Part shown: positions 44,271 through 52,939 of the stretch, piece by piece
How the letters are laid out: each line of letters opens with the position of its first letter
How positions within the stretch are numbered: the first letter of the stretch is position 1
Source: Acidobacteriota bacterium
Lineage (GTDB): Bacteria; Acidobacteriota; UBA6911; RPQK01; JAJDTT01
Direction of reading: 5' to 3'
DNA: 64,000 bases
NCBI GenBank assembly: GCA_028874215.1
Contig: JAPPLF010000016.1
Coordinates: forward strand, 1-64,000
The notes under the pieces: model-generated
Seen by the model: the letters and a program-made list of their open reading frames with translations, nothing else
What the model was told of the DNA's origin: nothing
Database searches by the model: none
Translations under genes and position numbers: made by a program

Positions 44271-45440
44271 TCAACCCCGGTTTCCGCCTCCCCAGGCCGA
44301 GGAGAAGGTCTCCCCTTCCAGGAAGCGGGACGGCCGAAACTGGTGAATGTCGATCTCGGGTTCGTCACCCGCGATGATGTCCGCCAGCGCCTCACCCAGC
44401 GGCGGGCCGATCTTGAAGCCATGGCCGCTGCCTCCGAAGAAGGCGTAGTAGCCCTCGATGTGGGGCTCCGGTCCCACGACCGGGTGCCAGTCGTCCATGA
44501 TCGTATAGATGGACGCGTATCCGTGGTGGTATTCCATCTCCCGAAGCACGGGAATCCGCTTGAACAGGCAGGCCTCGATCCGCCCGCGCTGATCCGCGTC
44601 CAGGTCCTCGTTGTACGAATCGATGTTCAGCGGCTCCACCTCTTTGGGGTAGCCGAGTCCGGCCAGCATCGTGTTGTCCGCGTGAGGCTTGTAGTAGGCG
44701 CGTTGCGGGGGATCGGAAATGACGGGAAGAGGGCCGAAATCACCCGGCTGAGTCACGATCAGGTCCGTCTCCCGGCTCCAGCGGACAGAGTAGTTGAGGC
44801 CGGCCCAAAGGCCCACCTGCCGCCCCCAGGGCCCGGCTGCGTTCACCACCACGGGGGTGTCGATGGTTCCCTGCTCCGTCTCCACGGAGCGGACGCGGCC
44901 GCCGTCGAGGTTGATGCCGGTGGCCGCCACTCCCACGTGCGCCGTCAGACCCCACTGATGGGCTCCGTTCACCAAGCTCTCGGTCGTCCGGATCGGATCC
45001 GCGCAGCCGGAGCGAGGCTCGAAGATGGCGCGGACGATCCCCTCCAGGTTCAGCGGCGGCGCGAGTTCCCGGATGTCTTCCCGCGACAGTTCCCGGACCT
45101 CGACGCCGTGGGTGCTCTCCATCTCCAGTATCTGGTCACCGGCCATCTTCCATCCCTCATCCAAGAGGAGGAGAAATCCGATCTGCCGAAACCCGGAATC
45201 GCCTCCCAGCGCCTCCCGGTCGTTCTCGAACATCTGCACCGCGCGCCACGCCAGTTTCACGGTGATGGGGTTGGAGTAGTAGGTCCGGACCACGGCGGCC
45301 GACCGGCCCGTGCTCACGCCGGCCAGACGGCCCTTCTCAAGCAAGACGACCTTTTTGAATCCCTTTCGGGCCAGAAAATGGGCCACGCTTGCGCCCGCGA
45401 TTCCCCCTCCGATCACTACCGCATCCGCTGTCTTATGCAT
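44271..45440 (-). CDS. FAD-dependent amine/amino-acid oxidase (DAO family)
   Basis: 389 residues. The N-terminal FAD site is VVIGGGIAGASVAHFLARKG with LLEKG at the second strand; STGRSAAVVRTYYSNP and the C-terminal FFGGSGHGFKIGPPLGEAL are typical of the sarcosine-oxidase/glycine-oxidase branch. It probably oxidises a secondary or primary amine. It is paralogous to the gene at 58687. AAGGAGG lies 8 nt before the ATG. Its neighbours (symporter, aminotransferase) fit a role in catabolism of an imported amine. Confidence 0.87.
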   Translation of the reverse strand: MHKTADAVVIGGGIAGASVAHFLARKGFKKVVLLEKGRLAGVSTGRSAAVVRTYYSNPITVKLAWRAVQMFENDREALGGDSGFRQIGFLLLLDEGWKMAGDQILEMESTHGVEVRELSREDIRELAPPLNLEGIVRAIFEPRSGCADPIRTTESLVNGAHQWGLTAHVGVAATGINLDGGRVRSVETEQGTIDTPVVVNAAGPWGRQVGLWAGLNYSVRWSRETDLIVTQPGDFGPLPVISDPPQRAYYKPHADNTMLAGLGYPKEVEPLNIDSYNEDLDADQRGRIEACLFKRIPVLREMEYHHGYASIYTIMDDWHPVVGPEPHIEGYYAFFGGSGHGFKIGPPLGEALADIIAGDEPEIDIHQFRPSRFLEGETFSSAWGGGNRG

Positions 45441-45493
45441 CTCGCCGACCTCCTTGACTCGGGAAGAATATAGCTCCTCTCGGAATCGATTTC

Positions 45494-47374
45494 TCAGGGA
45501 ATCACCGGAAGCACGATGTGCGACGGGTAGGCGGCATCGTGATGAACCGTCTGCGTCGCCTTTCTCAGTTCCGCGTCTTCACCAAACTTTTGGCCGGTGT
45601 TGGGATTGCGGTCGTACTTCGGAAAGTTGCTGCTCGAAATCTCCAGTTGAATCCGGTGCCCACGCTTGAAGACGTGGCTGATGGACCACAGATCGATGGT
45701 GTATTCGTAGACTTTGCCCGGTTCCAGCAGCGTCTGCTTCTTGAACGAATCCCGATAGCGGGCCCGTATGATCCCCTCCGCCAGCAATTGAGCGTAGCCG
45801 TTGGGGTGGACGTCCACCAGCTTGGCGGTGAAGTCGGTGTCGGTCGCGCTGGAGGCGGCATGGAGCAGGGTCAGGACCCGACCCGTCACCTCGATCTCCT
45901 CTGCCAGGATCTCGCCGGTGTAGACGAGCACATCGTCCCGCCGCTGGATGGCCCTCTGATCCCGGGGCCCCCCGGTGGAGGGGTACATGCTCACGTTGCC
46001 GCCGTAGGTCGGAACCGGATCGTCCGGATCGTAGGCGAAGACATCGGCCGGTTCTTGGGACGGCGGCCGGGTGCTCAGAGTGCCGTTGCCGAAGCGGCTG
46101 TTGGCCTGCCCGCCGCTGTGGAGGTAGTACTTCGTGATCCGGGCACGTTTGAGGGGCCATTCGTGCTCAGTGCGCCACTCGTTCTCCCCCATCACGAAGA
46201 TGTCGACGGGCGGCTCGTCCATCATCCCGTTGTCGATGCCCTTGAGCCAGTAGTCGTACCAGCGAAGCTCGATGGGACGAAAGTCCACGTCCGCCTCCGG
46301 ACCATAGTCGAGATCGCCCACCTCCCGGGGTCCCACCCCATGCCTCCAGGGACCGACGAGCAGGCGATGCTGGCCGCGAATCTTCTCGGGGCCGTACTGG
46401 ACCATGCCCAGGTAACCGTTGATGGTGGCCTGGGAAACCTGGTCGTACCAGCCGGTGATGTTGAGGGTCGGCACCTGGACCTTGTGGTACTGTCCCGCGC
46501 CCATCTCTCCGGCCCGGGGACGGTCTCCCACGCTGAACCGCCAGTAGTGGTCGTTGTCCGGATGATCCACCAGGTCCTGCCACAGGATGTCGGTTTGCCC
46601 GAACATGGCCTGGTCCATGGTCCGGATGGGAAGGTGACGGTACAGCTTGTCCCAGTCCAGGAAATCGTTCCGGAGGCCGTCGTTGTTGTTGGCCGTCAGG
46701 TTGCCGAGCAATGCCAGCAGGTTGAGGCTGTTGGAGAGTTGGAACGCGCCATTGGGGTACACGTTGTCCCAATGGTCGTCGGGAGTCACATACGGGATCA
46801 GGGCCGTGAGGTAGCGGTTCGCTTCGGTGGCGCCCATCCACTGCACGAATCCCAGATACGAACCGCCGCACATCCCGATTTTTCCCGTGGACCAGGGCTG
46901 TTCTCCGAGCCAGGTCTGACAGTCGTAGACATCCTGTCCGTCGAACTTTCCTTCCCGCCACTTCGGGTCCCAGTAGAGGTAGGATTCCCCTTCGGAATCG
47001 TAACGCCCCCTGACGTCGATACAGGCGAAGACGTATCCCCGGGGTACGAAGTATTGGGCGCGGCCGATGATGTCCCCCTGAAAGAACTCCGACTTCCGGG
47101 TGTTGTCATAAGGCATGTAGACGAAGATCACCGGGAACTTCCCATCCGCCTTGGGCCGCCAGATGTTGGCCGACAGCCGGACGCCGTCCCGCATGCGGAC
47201 CTTGACGTCATGTTCGAAGTGGATGCCGTATCGGGGTTGCGAGAGCTTGTCCACCCAGGAGGGATCGTTGCTGACGAACCAGGGACCCGACGCCAGTCCG
47301 GTTGCCGTCATGAAGATCAGAACCTGGAGGACAACGGGTACGGACGGGATGGGAATCCTGGGATAACACGACAT
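45494..47374 (-). CDS. Secreted CocE/NonD-family serine hydrolase 1
   Basis: 626 residues from ATG 47374 (GAGAGGT upstream). A signal peptide (VPVVLQVLIFMTATGLASG) is followed by the X-Pro dipeptidyl-peptidase S15 fold: VRMRDGVRLSANIWRP, the nucleophile in GMCGGSYLGF near residue 160, NITGWYDQ, and the His in LVGPWRHG. The C-terminal galactose-binding-like domain ends PSHIVLPVIP. It cleaves esters or amides with bulky acyl groups; substrate unknown. It is the most divergent of three tandem paralogues and lacks their C-terminal extension. Confidence 0.88.
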   Translation of the reverse strand: MSCYPRIPIPSVPVVLQVLIFMTATGLASGPWFVSNDPSWVDKLSQPRYGIHFEHDVKVRMRDGVRLSANIWRPKADGKFPVIFVYMPYDNTRKSEFFQGDIIGRAQYFVPRGYVFACIDVRGRYDSEGESYLYWDPKWREGKFDGQDVYDCQTWLGEQPWSTGKIGMCGGSYLGFVQWMGATEANRYLTALIPYVTPDDHWDNVYPNGAFQLSNSLNLLALLGNLTANNNDGLRNDFLDWDKLYRHLPIRTMDQAMFGQTDILWQDLVDHPDNDHYWRFSVGDRPRAGEMGAGQYHKVQVPTLNITGWYDQVSQATINGYLGMVQYGPEKIRGQHRLLVGPWRHGVGPREVGDLDYGPEADVDFRPIELRWYDYWLKGIDNGMMDEPPVDIFVMGENEWRTEHEWPLKRARITKYYLHSGGQANSRFGNGTLSTRPPSQEPADVFAYDPDDPVPTYGGNVSMYPSTGGPRDQRAIQRRDDVLVYTGEILAEEIEVTGRVLTLLHAASSATDTDFTAKLVDVHPNGYAQLLAEGIIRARYRDSFKKQTLLEPGKVYEYTIDLWSISHVFKRGHRIQLEISSSNFPKYDRNPNTGQKFGEDAELRKATQTVHHDAAYPSHIVLPVIP

Positions 47375-47419
47375 GGAACACCTCTCCCTCTGGCTGCGGA
47401 ACACAGGATCTGCGGCACG

Positions 47420-49522
47420 CTAGTTCAGTCTTCGTGGAATGGTGACCGACCAACTCCGGTTGAAGTGTCTCCTCCCGTTGACGGTGATCTCGATCTCCAC
47501 CAGGTGACGGAATGCCGCCTTGTTGCTGGAGGTCAACTCGTTCGCTTCGATCTTGACTTCCGATTCCGGCCGCGTGATCGACAGCGTGGCCTCTGCCTTC
47601 AGCGCCGCGTTGGCCGGGTTCTTTTCGGACACGGTGAAACTCGAGAAAAGCTTCATGTATTGCTCGGCGTCGCCCCGTTTACCCTTTCTTTCCTTGCCGA
47701 GCCGGACCGTCGTGGTTTCCGCAACGAGGTCCTGGGTAATGGAGTACGCCATCGGTTTCTCTTGATCCAGCGCCACCTTGGGGTCGGCGTTGGGCAGGTT
47801 CACGAACTCGGGCTCCGGCAGTTTGGGATTCTGTTCCGGGATCACCGGCAGGACGATGTGAGACGGGTAACGGCCGTTGCGGTACACGGTGTTCACCGCC
47901 GGCAGGGCCGTGGGCCAGGCGTTCTGGATGTCGGCGTTGGCGATGGCCACCCGGACCCGGTGCCCGGGAGCGAACACGTAGGTCATCACCTTCACTTCCA
48001 CCGGCACCTCGTGCACCTCTCCGGGCCGGAGCGGTTCGGGATCGAAATGAGACTTCCGGTGCGCGGCGTTCAGGCCGCCGTAACGGACCAGCTTGGAGGT
48101 CCCGTCCGGCGCCACGTCGATGAGCTTCACGCGGAAATAGGCAACCTCGGCCGTGGAGGAGATGTGCAGCATGGCGCGTGGCGTGCCCGAAACCTCCAGC
48201 GGTTCCTCCAATGGTTCCGTGGTGTAGGTCAGGGAGTAGGCTTCGTCGGCCCGCTGGTCGATGGGGTTGCCCCAGGGGAGAATCCCTCCCCCCCAGTGGA
48301 TTCCCGAGGTGACCCCCACGGTGGGCTTGTACTCAAGGCGGTCTCCTTCCTCATCCGATCCCCCGGGAGCCGTCCGGCTCAGCTTGCCGTCCGGGTGAAA
48401 GTACATCCTGGTGGGCTGCTCCCGAGCAATGGGCCATTCCAGTTCGGAGCGCCAGAAACCGGGCTCCTCGATGGGCATGACGGGAGAGGGAGGATCGTAT
48501 TCCCGGACGAAGACCGTCACCGGAGGCTCCTCCAGCACCCCGTTGTCGATCCCCTTGAGCCAATAGTCGAACCACTTCAACATGATGGGCCGGCCGTCGA
48601 TCCGGGGACCGGGCACCGTCTTCTTGTTCTCGGCCCAGATGTGCCGCCAGGGTCCCACCAGGGCTTTCTTGTGCTTGACTTCCAGCTTGGAAAAGGCCCG
48701 CAGCAGGGCCGTCGGATAGACGTCGGCCCAGCCGGCGATGACGAAGACCGGACACTTGACCCGGCTGTAGTCGGCCGACAATGACCGGTCCTGCCAGTAC
48801 GGCCCTTCCTGCTGGTGAGAGATGTATCCGATTCCCCAGGGCTGGTTGTTGTCCAGGTGCGTCTGCCAGATTTTGCTCCACTTCTCACCGACGATTTCGG
48901 GATCGGGGGGCGCGAAGTTGTAGGCCGTCATGAGGGGTGAATAGGTGTCGAACATGTATGGGCGAAGAGAGCCGCCGGGATAGGTCCACTCGGTGTAGAC
49001 GCTGTCGTTGGCCGAGCGCACGATAATGGTCTTGAGGCTGGGCGGATTCTGGACCGCCACCTGCCACTGCACCACGCCGCCGTAGGAAATGCCGGTCATC
49101 CCCACGTTGCCGTTGGACCACGGTTGACGAGCGATCCACTCCACCATCTCGTAGCCGTCCCGCCTCTCGTCGTCGGAGTAGATGTCCTTGCTCCATCCGC
49201 CGGAGTTGCCCGTGCCGCGGACGTCGTACTGGACGATGGCGTAGCCCCGTTCCGCCAGATACGGCACCAGCATGGGCCTTTCGTCCCGATAGTCGGGCAA
49301 GGGTTCCCTCACCCCGCGGTAGGGGTGGTACATCATGACGGCGGGAAAACGGCCTTCCGCGTCCGGCATGGTGATTTTGGTCGCCAGCTCCACCCCGTCC
49401 CGCATGGCGACGCGGGGATAGATGATCTTGACCTTCCCCTCGTAGATCGGCTTCGAGAGCCCGTGGGACTCTGCGAGCAGCGTCGCGGGCAGGATCGTGA
49501 GCAGGAAAAACAGGATCCGCAT
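47420..49522 (-). CDS. Secreted CocE/NonD-family serine hydrolase 2
   Basis: 700 residues from ATG 49522 with AGAAGGAGAG just upstream. Signal peptide ILFFLLTILPATLLA. The S15 hydrolase domain has YPRVAMRDGVELATKITMP, YDVRGTGNSGG, the nucleophile in GMTGISYGGVVQWQ near residue 138, VIAGWADV and the His in LVGPWRHIW. After the C-terminal jelly-roll there is an extra ~120-residue domain ending RHFNRSWSVTIPRRLN, shared with the next paralogue but not with the first. Confidence 0.88.
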   Translation of the reverse strand: MRILFFLLTILPATLLAESHGLSKPIYEGKVKIIYPRVAMRDGVELATKITMPDAEGRFPAVMMYHPYRGVREPLPDYRDERPMLVPYLAERGYAIVQYDVRGTGNSGGWSKDIYSDDERRDGYEMVEWIARQPWSNGNVGMTGISYGGVVQWQVAVQNPPSLKTIIVRSANDSVYTEWTYPGGSLRPYMFDTYSPLMTAYNFAPPDPEIVGEKWSKIWQTHLDNNQPWGIGYISHQQEGPYWQDRSLSADYSRVKCPVFVIAGWADVYPTALLRAFSKLEVKHKKALVGPWRHIWAENKKTVPGPRIDGRPIMLKWFDYWLKGIDNGVLEEPPVTVFVREYDPPSPVMPIEEPGFWRSELEWPIAREQPTRMYFHPDGKLSRTAPGGSDEEGDRLEYKPTVGVTSGIHWGGGILPWGNPIDQRADEAYSLTYTTEPLEEPLEVSGTPRAMLHISSTAEVAYFRVKLIDVAPDGTSKLVRYGGLNAAHRKSHFDPEPLRPGEVHEVPVEVKVMTYVFAPGHRVRVAIANADIQNAWPTALPAVNTVYRNGRYPSHIVLPVIPEQNPKLPEPEFVNLPNADPKVALDQEKPMAYSITQDLVAETTTVRLGKERKGKRGDAEQYMKLFSSFTVSEKNPANAALKAEATLSITRPESEVKIEANELTSSNKAAFRHLVEIEITVNGRRHFNRSWSVTIPRRLN

Positions 49523-49594
49523 GATGACTCTCCTTCTGTTGCCCGATTCTCTTGGCATCGGTCGTTCCAGCCGGACGCCGGACGAGGCCGCGTT

Positions 49595-51616
49595 TCAGTT
49601 CAATTGTCGGGGCACGCTGACTCTCCAACTCTTGTGGAAGTGACGCTTCCCGTTCATCGTCACCTCCACCTGGCTCACGAAATGGAACGCCTCCAGATCG
49701 CTGATCAGAAATTCATTGGCTTCCACGGTCATTCCCGACCCCGCGGGCGGGACCTGGTAAACGTAACGGGCCTTGAGAACCGTTTCCGCGGGATCCCGTC
49801 TCGACACCGTATAGGTGGAATGCGCCAGTCCTGGCGCCGGACCCGTCTCGGAGACTCTCTCCAGAGTGGCCGTCACCGATTCGTTCACCAGGTCGTGCCT
49901 GATCTCGTGCCGGGTGCTGCTGCTGATGTCCGCCATTGTCGCGGGCGGCCTCGGAGAAGGCCTGAATTCCGGTCGGCCTATGGATGGAGCCTGAGCAGGC
50001 GTCACCGGCAAGACGACATGAGAAGGATGCCGCCCGTCCCGGTGGATGGCGTTGACGGCGGGCTTGGCAGTGGGCCAAGCATTCTGAAAATCCGAACTGG
50101 CAATGCTGACCCGGATGCGGTGGCCTTTCTCGAACAGGTAGGAGACATATTTCAGGTCGATTTCCAGCTCGTAGATCTGTCCGGGATTCATGGGTTCCGG
50201 ATTCGAGTGGGAATCGCGGTGCGTGGCGAGCAATCCGCCGTCGGTCAGCCATTTCGAGGTGCCGTCGGGCGCCACATCCGTGAGCTTCACGTGGAAGTAG
50301 GCCGCGTCGGCCGTGGAGGCGGCATAAAGCACGGCCTTCGGATTCCCCGTGACCTCCAGGTCCTGCTCCAGCGGTGAAGTGGTGTAGGTCATGGAGCAGG
50401 CGTCGTCGAGCCGCTGGTCCACCGGCATGGCCCAGGGCATGATTCCCCCGCCCCAGTAGATCCCCGCGCTGATCCCGACCGACGGGTCGTACGCGTACTC
50501 GTCGGACGCGCTCTCGCCGGGGGGTCTCATTCGATTCAGCCGTCCGTCAGGTTGGAGGTAAAATGGAGTGTCCTGATTCCGGGCCGGCGGCCACTCGTTT
50601 TCATGTCTCCAGAATCCGGCGTCCTCCAGGTACATATGAGCCGCGGGCCGCTTGTAGCGGCGAATGAAGAGAGTCACGGCGGGCTCTTCCATGACGCCGG
50701 TGTCTTCCCCTTTGAGCCACTGGTCGAACCACTTGAGCATCTCGTGCCTGAAATCGATCCTGGGACCGGGCAGGGCTTCTTCCGGCCAGTAGTGTCCCCA
50801 AGGACCCAACAGGATCTTCTTGGGGACTTCCAGCTTGGAGAAGGCCCGCAGGATGGGGGTGGGATAAGGGTCGGCCCAACCGCACCAGAACATGACGGGA
50901 ACCTTGATCCGGCTGTAGTCCGGCTGCAGTGAGCGATCACGCCAGTAGGGCCCCTGGAGCAGATTCGAAATGAAGCCGATCCCCCAGGGAACGTTCTTCT
51001 CCAGCCGCTCTTCCCACAGTCGGCTCCACTCGGGCCCAACGATATCTGCGTCGGGCGGCGCCGCGTTGAAGGCGGTCATCATGGGGGCGAAGCTGTCGAA
51101 CATGTAGGGACGGATGCTGCCGCCCGGATTCGTCCAATCCAGGTAGACGTCGTCGTTGGAGGATCCGATCACCAGGGTCTTCAGCGCGGGAGGATTCTGC
51201 ACCCCCACCTGCCACTGAACCACACCGCCGTAGGACATGCCCCACATCCCGACGTTGCCGCTGCACCAGGGTTGGGCGGCGATCCATTCCACCATGTCGC
51301 AGGCGTCCCGGCGCTCCTCGTCGGAATAGACGTCCTGCGTCGTCCCTCCGGAATTTCCGGTGCCGCGGACATCGAAGTAGATGACGGCGTAGCCCCGTTG
51401 GGCAAAGTAGGGAGGCCCGTCCCAGCGGTGGTTGTAGGTCGATTCTGAGCTCGTATCTTTGACCTGCCTCAGCCAACGATAGGGGTTGTAGGCCATGATG
51501 GCCGGAAACCTGCCCTCCGCTTTCGGCCGAACGACGACGGCCGCCAGCTCGACTCCGTCTCTCATCGGGACCCGGACCCGACGGTCCAGTTGCACATCGT
51601 ACTCAGACCGGGACAT
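49595..51616 (-). CDS. CocE/NonD-family serine hydrolase 3, no signal peptide
   Basis: 673 residues, closely related to hydrolase 2 along its full length (GMWGMSYGGVVQWQ nucleophile, FWCGWADPYP, LLGPWGHYWP, C-terminal KRHFHKSWRVSVPRQLN). The start is firmly set by GGAGG 7 nt before ATG 51616, and the protein begins SRSEYDVQLDRRVRVPMRDG with no signal peptide. It should be cytosolic, or exported by an unknown route, while its sisters are secreted. First of the three in transcription order. Confidence 0.88.
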   Translation of the reverse strand: MSRSEYDVQLDRRVRVPMRDGVELAAVVVRPKAEGRFPAIMAYNPYRWLRQVKDTSSESTYNHRWDGPPYFAQRGYAVIYFDVRGTGNSGGTTQDVYSDEERRDACDMVEWIAAQPWCSGNVGMWGMSYGGVVQWQVGVQNPPALKTLVIGSSNDDVYLDWTNPGGSIRPYMFDSFAPMMTAFNAAPPDADIVGPEWSRLWEERLEKNVPWGIGFISNLLQGPYWRDRSLQPDYSRIKVPVMFWCGWADPYPTPILRAFSKLEVPKKILLGPWGHYWPEEALPGPRIDFRHEMLKWFDQWLKGEDTGVMEEPAVTLFIRRYKRPAAHMYLEDAGFWRHENEWPPARNQDTPFYLQPDGRLNRMRPPGESASDEYAYDPSVGISAGIYWGGGIMPWAMPVDQRLDDACSMTYTTSPLEQDLEVTGNPKAVLYAASTADAAYFHVKLTDVAPDGTSKWLTDGGLLATHRDSHSNPEPMNPGQIYELEIDLKYVSYLFEKGHRIRVSIASSDFQNAWPTAKPAVNAIHRDGRHPSHVVLPVTPAQAPSIGRPEFRPSPRPPATMADISSSTRHEIRHDLVNESVTATLERVSETGPAPGLAHSTYTVSRRDPAETVLKARYVYQVPPAGSGMTVEANEFLISDLEAFHFVSQVEVTMNGKRHFHKSWRVSVPRQLN

Positions 51617-51781
51617 GGGAAATCCTCCGGTCAGCCGATTTCGTCTCTTGGATACTCCTGCCCGAAATCTCGGAATGGTTCGGACGGTAAGTCCTCGATT
51701 CCTTCTGAAGGAGCGACGATTGAAAGTGAAGATCTGGAGGAATCGGGAACCGGAGACACGGGAGGTCTCGATTCGAAGAGG

Positions 51782-52867
51782 TCACTCTTCCACCAGGACA
51801 CGCATTCCCCGGGTGCTGGTCCGCCCGCCGGGCTCGATTTCCGGCCGGAATGAAGGCCGATAGGCGTCCGGGCTGTTGAGCCAACTTCCTCCCCGCATGC
51901 TGCGGACTCCCTCGGCCTCCGGTCCTCGTGGATCGGTTCGGGCCGGGTCTTCCCCCGCCCAGTCCAGGGTGTATTCCCAGACGTTGCCGATGGCGTCGAA
52001 GAGGCCTCGCGGGTTGGGATAGAACTTTCCCACGGGAGCCGTGCCCTCGTATCCGTCGTCCCTTCCCTCGGGGATGAGACTGCGCATTTCGGTCCCCGTC
52101 AGGAACAGGTCGGCGTCGGAAACGTCCGCCATGGCGGCATCCGCCACGTTGGCCCAGTAGCCGCTGGGAAGCCGGGGATCCCGCACGTAGTCGGCCGGCC
52201 TCTTGCCCCAGTAGTAGCGGGTGACGGTCAGGGCCCGCTGGCCGTATTCCAGCTCACCCTCGGTTGGTAGACGAACCGTTCGTCCGGTCTCGGCGCTCAG
52301 CCAGCGGCAGAACTCGGCGGCGTCGAACCAACTGATGCAGGTCACGGGATGGTCCGAGTCTTGGGGAAAACCGGGATTTCGCCAGGAGGCGCCGGATTTG
52401 GGACCCCAGCTCCCTCCGCCCATGGTGTAGCAGCCTTTCCCCAGTTCCCGCCAGGATCGGCGACCCGTTTCGGCGTCCGTTTCGTAGCCGCTGTCCTCCA
52501 CGAAGCGCTGGAACTGCCCGACGGTGACCTCGTACTTCCCGAGATGGAAGGCTTTGGTAATGGTCACCTGGCGGGCGCGCAGATCATGGGGAGCGAAGAG
52601 ACCGATCAAGGCACGAGACCAGTCGGTCTCCCCCATCATGAACTCGCCGGGCGGGATCCGGACCAGTTCCAGTTTTACCCCCGATCCGAGATCCAGCGTG
52701 ACCTCCTCATGCCCGGCAGCCGGGCGCGCCGACGCCCGGTCGAGACCGCTAGAGCCAAGCAGGACGGAGAGGACGATCAGCGCCACGGAACGGCGAGTTT
52801 TAATCGCCCGTGCATGGTGCCGCATGTGCAGGCGAATGCCAATGGGGCGCGTTTCGCACTCGTTCAT
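51782..52867 (-). CDS. SUMF1/FGE-like protein without catalytic cysteines
   Basis: 361 residues. After a membrane or signal segment (SVALIVLSVLLGSSGL) comes the formylglycine-generating-enzyme fold: RIPPGEFMMGETD, YEVTVGQFQRFVEDSGY, PVTCISWFDAAEFCRWLS, RLPTEGELEYGQRA, GLFDAIGNVWEYTLDW and MRGGSWLNSPDAYRPSFRPE. Genuine FGE has two cysteines in the last block; here none, so it is not a sulfatase activator. It may bind substrate or act as a hydroxylase-like or structural member. ATG 52867 has GGAG 5 nt upstream. Confidence 0.82.
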   Translation of the reverse strand: MNECETRPIGIRLHMRHHARAIKTRRSVALIVLSVLLGSSGLDRASARPAAGHEEVTLDLGSGVKLELVRIPPGEFMMGETDWSRALIGLFAPHDLRARQVTITKAFHLGKYEVTVGQFQRFVEDSGYETDAETGRRSWRELGKGCYTMGGGSWGPKSGASWRNPGFPQDSDHPVTCISWFDAAEFCRWLSAETGRTVRLPTEGELEYGQRALTVTRYYWGKRPADYVRDPRLPSGYWANVADAAMADVSDADLFLTGTEMRSLIPEGRDDGYEGTAPVGKFYPNPRGLFDAIGNVWEYTLDWAGEDPARTDPRGPEAEGVRSMRGGSWLNSPDAYRPSFRPEIEPGGRTSTRGMRVLVEE

Positions 52868-52883
52868 GCTCACTCCGCAATTC

Positions 52884-52939
52884 GGCGGTTGGAAACCGCC
52901 GCTCCCGCTCCTACCGGCGGTAGGAAAACCGCCGCTCCT
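52884..52939. repeat. Pair of short palindromic (REP-like) repeats
   Basis: GGCGGTTGGAAACCGCC (52884-52900) and GGCGGT-AGGAAA-ACCGCC (52916-52933) are each followed by GCTCC, giving two direct copies 32 bp apart of a hairpin-forming unit. They fill the gap after the TonB receptor stop. Related units occur at 62125 and 63517. Confidence 0.6.

Noticed and set aside
45518-48784. 1088-codon plus-strand open frame
   Set aside because: Antisense to two CocE hydrolases with intact motifs; it arises from high-GC codon bias.
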